From the NCBI GenBank assembly GCA_019241915.1, contig JAFAWI010000231.1, positions 1 to 9,234 on the forward strand: a DNA stretch of 9,234 nt. The letters are read 5' to 3'. Below, in pieces: positions 1 to 7,950 of this stretch (positions within the stretch are counted from its first letter, which is position 1; every line of letters starts with the position of its first letter). Under the pieces are notes generated by a model. The model was not told where the DNA came from. It saw only the letters and a list, made by a program, of their open reading frames with translations, and made no database searches. This DNA comes from Alphaproteobacteria bacterium (GTDB taxonomy: Bacteria; Pseudomonadota; Alphaproteobacteria; ATCC43930; CGMCC-115725). Position numbers and translations under genes: made by a program.

Positions 1-340
1 GGTCGGTCGGGTGCGGGCGCCGCTCGACCAGCCCCTCCTCGGCGAGGCGATCGAGCATGCGCACCAATGCGATCGGCTCGACGTCGAGATCGGCCGCCGC
101 CGCGGCCTGGCTGACCCCCGGATTGCGCGCAATGCGGAGCAGCAGCGCCGCCTGCAACCGGGTGATCGGCAGACCGGCCTGACGAACGCTGCGCTCGAAA
201 CGGCGGCGAATGAGCCGGGCCACCGCGTGCAGCCGGTGCCCGACCCCCGGCTGCAACGTCGCCGCGGACGGGCGCGCGGCGGATTGATCGTCGAGCCAAT
301 CCGGAATCGCTACCGGCAGCGCGTCATTCGGCAGCGCCAT
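1..340 (-). CDS. MarR-family transcriptional regulator (3' end outside window)
   Basis: Winged helix-turn-helix regulator of the MarR family, probably a ligand-responsive repressor of the adjoining efflux operon. The visible 113 residues begin MALPNDALPVAI. After a ~30-residue N-terminal extension comes the first dimerisation helix (about 33-55, GHRLHAVARLIRRRFERSV). Next is the helix-turn-helix with the family pattern ITRLQAALLLRIARNPGVSQ (59-78), then the recognition helix ending MLDRLAEEGLVERRPHPTD (95-113), which leads into the wing. The frame is still open at the window edge; relatives are usually 140-170 residues, so roughly a third is missing. The start at 340 is supported by a GGAGG Shine-Dalgarno at 347-351 with a 6-nt spacer. 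The start lies inside the end of the upstream permease gene (17-nt overlap, different frame), so the two are probably co-transcribed and translationally coupled. Family assignment is from sequence pattern; the regulatory target is inferred from position. Confidence 0.88.
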   Translation of the reverse strand, partial: MALPNDALPVAIPDWLDDQSAARPSAATLQPGVGHRLHAVARLIRRRFERSVRQAGLPITRLQAALLLRIARNPGVSQAAAAADLDVEPIALVRMLDRLAEEGLVERRPHPTD

Positions 341-3300
341 GACGATCCTCCGCCGCGACGGCGCCTGCCGGCATGTCGCTCAACGCCGCAGCGAGCCGCG
401 ATTGACGGCGGCGCGCGCCGCCCAGCAACCGGCTCAGCCGCTCGAGATAAAGATAGACGACCGGTGTCGTGTAGAGCGTCAGCCATTGAGAGACGAGCAG
501 CCCGCCGACGATGGCGATGCCGAGCGGCCGGCGCAGCTCCGATCCGGCGCCCTGGCCGATCGCAATCGGCAGCCCGCCAAACAATGCGGCAAAAGTCGTC
601 ATCATGATCGGCCGGAAACGCAGCAGGCAGGCCTCGTGGATCGCCGCCTGGGGAGACTTCCCTTCGAGCCGCTCGGCCTGCAGCGCGAAATCGATCATCA
701 TGATCGCGTTCTTCTTGACGATGCCGATCAGCAGGATGACGCCGATCATCGCGATGACGCTGAGGTCGTATTTGAAGAGGATCAGCATCAACAGCGCGCC
801 GACACCGGCCGACGGCAGCGCCGAGAGGATCGTGATCGGGTGGATGTAGCTCTCGTAGAGCACCCCCAGCACGATGTAGACGACGAGAATCGCCGCGGCG
901 ACCAACAACGGGGTCGACGACAGCGAGGCCTGGAACGCCTGGGCAGTCCCCTGGAACGAGCCGGTGACCGTCGGCGGCAGGCGCAACTCGGCTGCGGTCG
1001 CTTGGATTTTGTCGACCGCCTGACCGAGCGCAATGCCGGGCGCCAGGTTGAACGACAGGGTCACCGCCGGAAATTGCCCCTGGTGGCTCACCGTCAGCGG
1101 TGTCACCTTGGTGGCGTAGTGGGCGAAGGCGCTCAGTGGGATCTGCGTTCCGCCCGGCCCGATCGCGTAGATTTTCGACAGCGCGTCCTCGCCGTTCTGG
1201 TATTCCGGCTGCACCTCCATCACGACCTTGTACTGGTTTGTCGAGGTGTAGAGCGTCGCGATCTGCCGCTGGCCGAAAGCGTCGTAGAGCGTTTCGTCGA
1301 TCAGCGCCGCCGACACACCCAGCCGCGCGGCGGCGGCCCGGTCGATCTCGATGGTCAGGGTCGGCGCGGCGATCTGTTGGTCCGAAGCGACGTCCTGCAG
1401 CTCGGGCAGCTTGCGCATCGCCGCTTCGAGGAGCGGCGACCAGTGGTTCAGCTCGGCGTCGTCGGTGTCGGTCAAGGTGTACTGGTATTGGGTTCGGCTC
1501 AACCGGCCGCCGACACTGATGTCCTGCCCCGACTGCATATAAAACTTCGCGCCCTCGACCTCGGCGACCTTGCCCCGCAGCCGCTGAATGACCTCGGTCA
1601 CGCCGACATCGCGCTCGTTGTGCGGCTTGAGCTGAATAAAGACGCGCGCGGTGTTCTCGGTGGGGTTGTATCCATAGGCGCCGCCGTACCAGAACACGCT
1701 GAACACGGCCGGATCGGCGCGGACGATGTCGACGATCTGATGGCCGAGCGCGGCAGTGTGCTCGAACGACGAATCCTGCCGCGCTTCGACCTGGCCGAAG
1801 ATGAAGCCGGTGTCCTGCTGCGGGAAGAAGCCCTTGGGGATCGTGATGTAGAGATAGCCGGTGACCGCGATCAGCGAGAGCGTCGCCAACAGCATCGCGA
1901 ACTGGTGCCGGAAGACGAAGACCAGGCCACGGTCGTAGGCGCGCAGCACCGCGGCGAACGTCCGCTCGGCCCCGCGATTGAACGCGCCGGATGCATGCAG
2001 CGTCTGTTCCTTGAGAAACAGCGAGCACATGACCGGGGTCAGGGTCAGCGAAATCACCGCCGACGCCATCACCGCGACCGACACGGTAACGGCAAACTCG
2101 CGGAACAGGCGGCCGATGATCCCGCCCATGAAGAAGAGCGGGATAAAGACTGCGATCAGCGAAAAGGTGATCGAGACGATCGTGAAACCGATCTGGCCGG
2201 CCCCCTTGAGCGCGGCATCGAGCGGCCGCTCGCCCTGCTCGATGTAGCGAACGATGTTTTCGATCATCACGATCGCATCGTCGACGATGAAACCGACCGA
2301 GATGGTCAGCGCCATCAGCGAGATGTTGTCGAGGCTGTAGCCCGCCGCGTACATGACGGCAAAGGTCGTCAGCAGCGACAACGGCACCGCGATGCTCGGG
2401 ATCGCGGTCGCCCACAAGGTGCGCAGGAACAGAAAGATGACGATGACGACCAGCAGGATGGTGACCAGCATCGTAAAGGTCACATCGTGTACCGCCGCCC
2501 GCACCATCAGCGAACGGTCGGACATCCGGTCGACCTTGACCGTCGGCGGTATCGCGGCCCTGAGCTGCGGCAGCAGCCGCTCGATCCGGTCGACCAGCTC
2601 GATCGTGTTGGTGCCGGGGGAACGCTGCAACGTCAACCCCTCGGCCGGCGAAACGCCGGACCAGGCCCCGACATGGGTGTTCAGAATGCCATCCGTAACC
2701 TGCGCGACATCGTTGAGCCGCACCGGCGCGCCGCCGCGGTAGGCCACGATGACCTTGCCCATTTCGTCGGCGTTGAGCAGCTGGTCGTTGGCCGCCAGCG
2801 TCAAAACCTGCCTGTCGCTGTGCAGCCCGCCTTTCGGCCGGTTTACAGTGGCTGCATTGACCGCGTTGCGGATGTCTTCGAGGCTGATCCCGCGATAGGC
2901 GATGGCCGCCGGGTTGACCTCTATTCGCACCGCGTATTGCTTTTGGCCGAAAACACGCGATTCGGCGATACCGTCTTCCGTCGACAGACGCTGTGCCAGG
3001 ATCGTGTAGGCGTAATCGTCGATCTTATAGGGCGGCACCGCATCCGAATGGACGCCGTAGATCAGCACCGGCTGGTTCGCCGGATTGGTTTTTCGATAAG
3101 TGGGCGGGCTCGGCAGATCCTTCGGCAGCACGCCGCTCGCCGCGTTGATCGCGGTCTGCACGTCGCCGGCCGCGGCATCGATGTTGCGCGACAGGTCGAA
3201 TTGCAGCGTGATCAGCGTGGTCCCGACCCCCGACAGCGAGGTCATCTGATCGAGCGCCGGGATCGCGGTAAACTGCTGCTCGAGCGGCGTCGCCACCGCA

Positions 3301-3482
3301 GTCGCCATCGTGTCGGGACTGGCGCCGGGGTAGCTGACATTGACCACGATGGTCGGGAAATCGACATTGGGCAGCGCGGCCACCGGCAACAGCCCGTAAG
3401 CACCGATCCCGAACACCAGAACCCCGAGCATCAGCAGCGATGTCGCAATTGGCCGGCGGATGAACGGCTCGGAAAGGCTCAT
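324..3482 (-). CDS. mdtC: RND efflux permease, MdtC/MdtB-like (second permease of the operon)
   Basis: Inner-membrane proton/drug antiporter of the HAE1 RND family, 1052 aa (family about 1020-1050). Transmembrane helices are predicted at about 11-31, then a cluster of five at 335-485, one at 526-545, and five at 859-1012. Two large periplasmic loops (about 32-333 and 546-858) form the porter and docking domains. The proton relay is intact: D401/D402 in helix 4 (GFIVDDAIVMIENI), K924 in helix 10 (VKKNAIMMID), R957 in helix 11 (RFRPIMMTT). MdtB/MdtC-type signatures include LPVAALPNVDFP, YPGASPDTMA and PPTYRKTNPA (127-136). It starts 58 nt after the first permease stops; its ATG has no strong Shine-Dalgarno, only G-rich GGCGGCG upstream. 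Its stop lies 17 nt inside the MarR gene. It aligns without gaps to the upstream permease for about 1020 residues. The symbol is assigned by gene order only; it could equally be the MdtB-like subunit. Substrate is unknown; relatives export bile salts, novobiocin and similar compounds. Confidence 0.93.
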   Translation of the reverse strand: MSLSEPFIRRPIATSLLMLGVLVFGIGAYGLLPVAALPNVDFPTIVVNVSYPGASPDTMATAVATPLEQQFTAIPALDQMTSLSGVGTTLITLQFDLSRNIDAAAGDVQTAINAASGVLPKDLPSPPTYRKTNPANQPVLIYGVHSDAVPPYKIDDYAYTILAQRLSTEDGIAESRVFGQKQYAVRIEVNPAAIAYRGISLEDIRNAVNAATVNRPKGGLHSDRQVLTLAANDQLLNADEMGKVIVAYRGGAPVRLNDVAQVTDGILNTHVGAWSGVSPAEGLTLQRSPGTNTIELVDRIERLLPQLRAAIPPTVKVDRMSDRSLMVRAAVHDVTFTMLVTILLVVIVIFLFLRTLWATAIPSIAVPLSLLTTFAVMYAAGYSLDNISLMALTISVGFIVDDAIVMIENIVRYIEQGERPLDAALKGAGQIGFTIVSITFSLIAVFIPLFFMGGIIGRLFREFAVTVSVAVMASAVISLTLTPVMCSLFLKEQTLHASGAFNRGAERTFAAVLRAYDRGLVFVFRHQFAMLLATLSLIAVTGYLYITIPKGFFPQQDTGFIFGQVEARQDSSFEHTAALGHQIVDIVRADPAVFSVFWYGGAYGYNPTENTARVFIQLKPHNERDVGVTEVIQRLRGKVAEVEGAKFYMQSGQDISVGGRLSRTQYQYTLTDTDDAELNHWSPLLEAAMRKLPELQDVASDQQIAAPTLTIEIDRAAAARLGVSAALIDETLYDAFGQRQIATLYTSTNQYKVVMEVQPEYQNGEDALSKIYAIGPGGTQIPLSAFAHYATKVTPLTVSHQGQFPAVTLSFNLAPGIALGQAVDKIQATAAELRLPPTVTGSFQGTAQAFQASLSSTPLLVAAAILVVYIVLGVLYESYIHPITILSALPSAGVGALLMLILFKYDLSVIAMIGVILLIGIVKKNAIMMIDFALQAERLEGKSPQAAIHEACLLRFRPIMMTTFAALFGGLPIAIGQGAGSELRRPLGIAIVGGLLVSQWLTLYTTPVVYLYLERLSRLLGGARRRQSRLAAALSDMPAGAVAAEDRHGAAE

Positions 3483-3540
3483 CGCAGCGCGCCGCCGTCC
3501 GCTGGTCGATCGATGTTGGCCAAGGCGCCGGCGCGGCGAC

Positions 3541-6500
3541 TCAGTCCGCGCTCGCCCGGCTTTCCTCGGCCAGGGCCGGGCGCGGCGACGGGTGATGGTC
3601 GAGCGTCAGCGCGGCCGCCAGCCGCGACGGCTTGTGCGACCGGCCGAGCAGCCGCGACAGCCGCTCGAGATAGAGGTAAATGATCGGCGTCGTATAGAGC
3701 GTCAGCCATTGCGACACCAGGAGGCCGCCGACGATGGCGACGCCAAGCGGGCGGCGCAGCTCCGACCCGGCGCCGCCGCCGAGAGCAATCGGCAGCGCCC
3801 CGAACAGCGCCGCAAAAGTGGTCATCATGATCGGCCGGAAACGCAGCAGGCAGGCTTCATGGATCGCCTCCTGCGGCGACTTGCCTTCGAGCCGCTCGGC
3901 CTGCAGCGCAAAGTCGATCATCATGATCGCATTCTTTTTGACGATGCCGACCAGCAGAATGACGCCGATCATCGCAATCACGCTGAGATCGTAGCGCAAC
4001 ACCATCAGCGCGAGCAGCGCACCGACGCCGGCCGACGGCAGTGCCGACAAGATCGTGATCGGGTGGATGTAGCTCTCGTAGAGGATGCCGAGCACGATGT
4101 AGACGACGAGGATCGCGGCCGCGACGAGCAGCGGCGTCGAGGACAGCGAGGCCTGAAACGCCTGGGCGGTGCCCTGGAAATTGCCGTCGATCGTCCCCGG
4201 CAGCCGCATCTCCTCCTGCATGTGCTGTATCGCCTCGACCGCCTGGCCGATCGCGGTGCCGGGTGCGAGGTTGAACGACAAGGTCACGGCCGGAAACTGG
4301 CCCTGATGGTTGACCGACAGCGCCTCCGCCTTGGGCGCGAAATGGGCGAACGTGCTGAGCGGAATCTGCGTCCCGCCCGGCGCCGAGACGAAAATCTGCT
4401 GCAGCGCGGTCGGGTCTTTCTGAAACTGCGGCTGGGCCTCGAGGATGACCTTATACTGGCTCGTCGAGGTATAGATGTTCGCCACTTGGCGCTGCCCAAA
4501 TGCGTCATACAGCGTCTGATCGATAAGCGCCGGCGAGATGCCAAGCCGTGCGGCCGCGTCGCGGTCCACCTCGATCGCGAGGTGCTGCGCGGCAATCTGT
4601 TGGTCGGAGGCCACATCCTCAAGCTGCGGCAGCTTCTTCATCGCCGCTTCGACCCGCGGCGCCCAGGTGTTGAGTTCCTCGCTGTCGGTATCGGTCAGCG
4701 TGTACTGGTACAGCGTGCGGCTTAGCCGCCCGCCGATGCTGATGTCCTGTCCGGATTGCATGTAGAATTTGGCGCCCCGCACTGCCGCTACCTTGGGCCG
4801 CAGGCGCTGGATGATCTGGTTCGACGTCAGCGCGCGCTGGTCATGCGGCTTTAGCTGAATAAAGAGCCGGGCCGTGTTTTCGGTCGGGTTAAAGGCGCTC
4901 GCGCCCGTGAACGAAAAGACACCCGCCACGTCGGGGTCCTTGCGTACGATATCGACGAACTGCTGGTCTATCTTGGCCATCGCCTCGAACGAGATGTCCT
5001 GGCGCGACTCGGCCTGGCCGAAGATGAAGCCGGTATCCTGCTCGGGGAAGAAGCCCTTGGGGATCGTGACGTAGAGATAGCCGGTGACGCCGATCAGCAC
5101 GATCGTCGACAGCAATGTCGGCAGCTGGTGGCGAAAGACAAAACGCAGGCCGCGGTCGTAGAGCCGCACGAACGCCTCGAACCCGCGTTCGGCCAGTCGG
5201 TTGAAGCGGCCCGGCGGCCGCTCGTGCTCGCTCTTGAGGAACAGCGCGCACATCACCGGCGTCAGGGTCAGCGAAATGAACGCCGACGCCATCACCGCGA
5301 TCGTGACGGTCACGGCAAACTCGCGGAACAGTCGGCCGATGATGCCGCCCATAAACAGCAGCGGGATGAACACCGCGATCAGCGAAAAGGTGATCGAGAT
5401 AATCGTAAAGCCGATCTGGCCAGCACCCTTGAGCGCGGCGTCGAACGGCCGATCGCCCTGTTCGATGTAGCGAACGATGTTCTCGATCATCACGATCGCA
5501 TCGTCGACGACAAAGCCGACCGAGATCGTCAGCGCCATTAGCGAAATGTTGTCGAGGCTGTAGCCGACGGCGTACATCGCCCCGAACGTCGCCAGCAGCG
5601 ACAGCGGCACCGCGACGCTGGGGATCACCGTCGCCCACAACGTGCGCAAGAAAATAAAGATCACGATAACCACCAAAATGATCGTCACGGTCATCGTGAA
5701 CTGGACATCGTGCACCGCCGCGCGCACGACCAGCGAACGGTCCGAAACCAGGTCGACGTGGATCGCCGGCGGGAACGACCGCAGGATTTTCGGCACCATC
5801 TGCTGGATCGTGTCGACCAGCTGGTTGGTGTTGGCGCCAGCCTGGCGCTGGATCGCAAGACCCTCGGCCGGCTTGTCGAAATACCACGCACCGATGCGTG
5901 CATTCTGTTTGGTGTCGATCGCCTCGCCGACATCCTTGATCCGCACCGGCGCGCCGTTGCGGTAGGCAATAATCACGTCGTTGAATGCGGCGGCGTTGAA
6001 CAGCTGATCGTTGGTGTCGAGCGTATAGGTCTGGTGCTCGTTTTCGAGCGTGCCTTTGGGTCGATCGAGCGTCGTCGCGGTCAGCGCCGCGCGCACGTCC
6101 TCAAAACCGATGCCGCGGGTCGCGAGCTGGCCCGGATTGATCTGCACATGCGTCGAATAGGCCTGCTGGCCGAAGATGCGCGCCTCCGAGACGCCGGGCA
6201 CGGTCGACAGCTTCTGCGCGAGGATTGTGTAGGCGTAGTCGTCGACGCGGTAGATCGGCAGCGCGTCCGAATGCACCGCGTAGATCAGCACCGGCCGGTC
6301 GGCCGGATTGGTTTTGCGGTAGGTCGGCGGCGACGGCAGATCGGGCGGCAGCAGCCCGGTTGCGGCGTTGATCGCCTGCTGCACGTCCGACGCGGCAGCA
6401 TCGATATTGCGCTCCAGATCGAACTGCAAGGTAATCGACAGCGAGCCGATGCCGCTGGTCGAAGTCATCTGCGACAGCGATGGGATCGCCGCGAACTGCT

Positions 6501-6705
6501 GTTCGAGCGGGGTCGCGACCGCCGACGCCATGGTGTCCGGGCTGGCGCCGGGATAGTTGACCGAGACGGTGATCGTCGGAAAGTCGACCTTTGGCAACGC
6601 GGCGACCGGCAGCAGGCCATAGGCCCCGACACCGAACACCAGGATGCCGAGCATCAACAGCGAGGTCGCGATGGGTCGGCGGATGAACGGCGCGGACAGA
6701 TTCAT
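3541..6705 (-). CDS. mdtB: RND efflux permease, MdtB/MdtC-like (first permease of the operon)
   Basis: HAE1 RND inner-membrane drug/proton antiporter, 1054 aa from the chosen start, MNLSAPFIRRPIAT, which matches the paralogue's first residues (MSLSEPFIRRPIAT). The frame is open upstream to 7047, but that extension runs through the adaptor gene and resembles no RND sequence, so it is rejected. The topology is the same as the second permease: twelve helices and two periplasmic loops. Proton-relay residues are D401/D402 (GFVVDDAIVMIENI), K924 and R957. It follows the adaptor stop by 50 nt. No good Shine-Dalgarno precedes the ATG; instead a 14-codon reading frame (6702-6746) ends in an ATGA overlap with the start, which may couple translation. 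The C-terminal tail after about residue 1021 differs from the paralogue, though both contain SRLAAAL. Together with the second permease it is predicted to form an MdtBC-like heterotrimer; which one is the true MdtB equivalent is not settled by sequence alone. Confidence 0.93.
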   Translation of the reverse strand: MNLSAPFIRRPIATSLLMLGILVFGVGAYGLLPVAALPKVDFPTITVSVNYPGASPDTMASAVATPLEQQFAAIPSLSQMTSTSGIGSLSITLQFDLERNIDAAASDVQQAINAATGLLPPDLPSPPTYRKTNPADRPVLIYAVHSDALPIYRVDDYAYTILAQKLSTVPGVSEARIFGQQAYSTHVQINPGQLATRGIGFEDVRAALTATTLDRPKGTLENEHQTYTLDTNDQLFNAAAFNDVIIAYRNGAPVRIKDVGEAIDTKQNARIGAWYFDKPAEGLAIQRQAGANTNQLVDTIQQMVPKILRSFPPAIHVDLVSDRSLVVRAAVHDVQFTMTVTIILVVIVIFIFLRTLWATVIPSVAVPLSLLATFGAMYAVGYSLDNISLMALTISVGFVVDDAIVMIENIVRYIEQGDRPFDAALKGAGQIGFTIISITFSLIAVFIPLLFMGGIIGRLFREFAVTVTIAVMASAFISLTLTPVMCALFLKSEHERPPGRFNRLAERGFEAFVRLYDRGLRFVFRHQLPTLLSTIVLIGVTGYLYVTIPKGFFPEQDTGFIFGQAESRQDISFEAMAKIDQQFVDIVRKDPDVAGVFSFTGASAFNPTENTARLFIQLKPHDQRALTSNQIIQRLRPKVAAVRGAKFYMQSGQDISIGGRLSRTLYQYTLTDTDSEELNTWAPRVEAAMKKLPQLEDVASDQQIAAQHLAIEVDRDAAARLGISPALIDQTLYDAFGQRQVANIYTSTSQYKVILEAQPQFQKDPTALQQIFVSAPGGTQIPLSTFAHFAPKAEALSVNHQGQFPAVTLSFNLAPGTAIGQAVEAIQHMQEEMRLPGTIDGNFQGTAQAFQASLSSTPLLVAAAILVVYIVLGILYESYIHPITILSALPSAGVGALLALMVLRYDLSVIAMIGVILLVGIVKKNAIMMIDFALQAERLEGKSPQEAIHEACLLRFRPIMMTTFAALFGALPIALGGGAGSELRRPLGVAIVGGLLVSQWLTLYTTPIIYLYLERLSRLLGRSHKPSRLAAALTLDHHPSPRPALAEESRASAD

Positions 6706-6755
6706 GAGCGGCGGCTTTCGCGCGTTGCTGGGGGGTGGCGGGGCATCGGCGGCGG

Positions 6756-7919
6756 CTAGCCCGAAGCCCCCGGCGCGGGCGCCGCAAGACGCACCCGCGC
6801 GCCCTCGGTAAGCCGGTATTGTCCGTCGACCACCACCTTCTCGCCAGGCTGCAAGCCGTTGTTGATGACCGCCACGCCATCCTGAATTGCGGCGACATCG
6901 ACCGCCCGGCGCTCGACCGTATCGTCCGCCTTGATGACGTAGGCGTAGTAGCCATTGGGTCCGACCTGCACGGTCTGCTGCGGCACCGTCGGTACGCTCT
7001 TCCGCGTGTTGAGGATCAGCCGGACATTGACAAACTCGCCGGGCCACAACCGCTCGTCGGCATTGCCGAAAGTCGCTTTGAGCCTGATGGTGCCGGTTGC
7101 CTGATCGACCGTGTTGTCGATGACGGCGAGCTTACCTTCCGACAGCAGCGTCACATTGTCGGAGCCGTAAGCCTGCACCTTGAGCTGGTTCTGCTCCTGT
7201 TTCTCGTGGATCTTGTGCAGGTTTTCCTGAGGCAGCGTGAAGTTGACGTAGATCGGCTTGGTCTGCGTGATCGTGACCAGCCCGGAATTGTCCGAGGCGT
7301 GCACCAGATTGCCGACGTCGACGATCCGAACCCCGAGCCGGCCTGAAATCGGCGCACGAATATCGGTATAGTCGAGATTGACCTGCGCCGCGTCGATCTG
7401 CGCCTGGTCGCCCTTGATCGCCGCTTGCAGCTGCGCCACGGTCGCCTTCTGCTGATCGTAGCTTTGCCGCGTCTGGAACCCCGAGCCGACGAGCTTCGAG
7501 TAGCGGTCGAGATCGGCATCGGCACTGGTCAGCTGCGCCTCGTCTTTGGCCTTGGCCGCCTGCGCCACTTCGAGCGCCGCCTGGAAGCCGCGCGGGTCGA
7601 TCTGGATGAGCGGCTCGCCTGCCTTGACCTCCTGCCCTTCGGTGAAGCTGACCTTGACGATCTGCCCGTCGACCCGGGTCTTGATCGTGACCATGTTGTA
7701 GGCTTGGACAGTGCCGATGCCGTTGAGCAGGACCGGCATGTCCTTGGCCTCGACGGTGCCGCCGGTAACCGGGACGCCCGGAGCCGGCGCCGCCGGCGCA
7801 GGGGCGTCTGCCGCTTTTACGTCCGGCCACAGATAGCCGTGCAGCTGCGGGAGCGCGGCTGCGACGGTGACCGCGGCCGTCGCTGCAACGCCGCCCACTG
7901 CGATGACGACCTTGTTCAT
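6756..7919 (-). CDS. mdtA: RND periplasmic adaptor (membrane fusion protein), MdtA-like
   Basis: Periplasmic adaptor that would bridge the RND permeases to an outer-membrane channel, 387 aa (MdtA-like adaptors are about 370-420). A short N-terminus with one Lys is followed by a hydrophobic stretch (4-23). There is no lipobox cysteine, so it is anchored or exported by a Sec-type signal rather than lipidated. An Ala/Pro-rich linker (36-50) follows. The lipoyl-type half motifs are TRVDGQIVKVSFTEGQEVKAG (about 81-101) and DIRAPISGRLGVRIVDVGNL (186-205). They flank the alpha-helical hairpin (about 112-182, rich in Ala, Gln, Asp). The beta-barrel comes next (about 220-300, with PIYVNFTLPQ and LWPGEFVNVRL), then a membrane-proximal domain ending GLQPGEKVVVDGQYRLTEGA. 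The start at 7919 has a strong GGGAGG Shine-Dalgarno (7926-7931, 6-nt spacer). First gene of the operon; its likely promoter lies just upstream at about 7952-7978. Confidence 0.93.
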   Translation of the reverse strand: MNKVVIAVGGVAATAAVTVAAALPQLHGYLWPDVKAADAPAPAAPAPGVPVTGGTVEAKDMPVLLNGIGTVQAYNMVTIKTRVDGQIVKVSFTEGQEVKAGEPLIQIDPRGFQAALEVAQAAKAKDEAQLTSADADLDRYSKLVGSGFQTRQSYDQQKATVAQLQAAIKGDQAQIDAAQVNLDYTDIRAPISGRLGVRIVDVGNLVHASDNSGLVTITQTKPIYVNFTLPQENLHKIHEKQEQNQLKVQAYGSDNVTLLSEGKLAVIDNTVDQATGTIRLKATFGNADERLWPGEFVNVRLILNTRKSVPTVPQQTVQVGPNGYYAYVIKADDTVERRAVDVAAIQDGVAVINNGLQPGEKVVVDGQYRLTEGARVRLAAPAPGASG

Positions 7920-7925
7920 CGGAAG

Positions 7926-7931
7926 CCTCCC
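7926..7931 (-). promoter_or_regulatory. Shine-Dalgarno of the adaptor gene
   Basis: On the minus strand this reads GGGAGG, six nucleotides before the ATG at 7919. It fixes the adaptor start. It is much stronger than anything in front of either permease start, where no clear Shine-Dalgarno is visible. Confidence 0.75.
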
Positions 7932-7950
7932 GGGCGAACTGGCTGGCGTG

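Noticed and set aside
339..3683. Very long plus-strand open frame (1114 codons) opposite the second permease
   Set aside because: Translation is low-complexity, rich in Arg, Asp, Gln and His, with no recognisable domain. It is the antisense shadow of a GC-rich gene whose own product is an unmistakable RND permease. The same applies to plus-strand frames at 3460-4725, 5710-6759 and 7425-7958.
3479..3709. 76-codon minus-strand frame spanning the junction of the two permeases, its stop overlapping the second permease start
   Set aside because: Its product is Ala/Arg-rich with no family resemblance and it lies out of frame within the end of the first permease. It has no supporting ribosome binding site and is most likely a shadow.
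6706..7047. N-terminal extension of the first permease up to an ATG at 7047
   Set aside because: The 114 extra residues overlap the adaptor coding region in another frame and resemble nothing in RND proteins. The start at 6705 matches the paralogue's N-terminus exactly in register.
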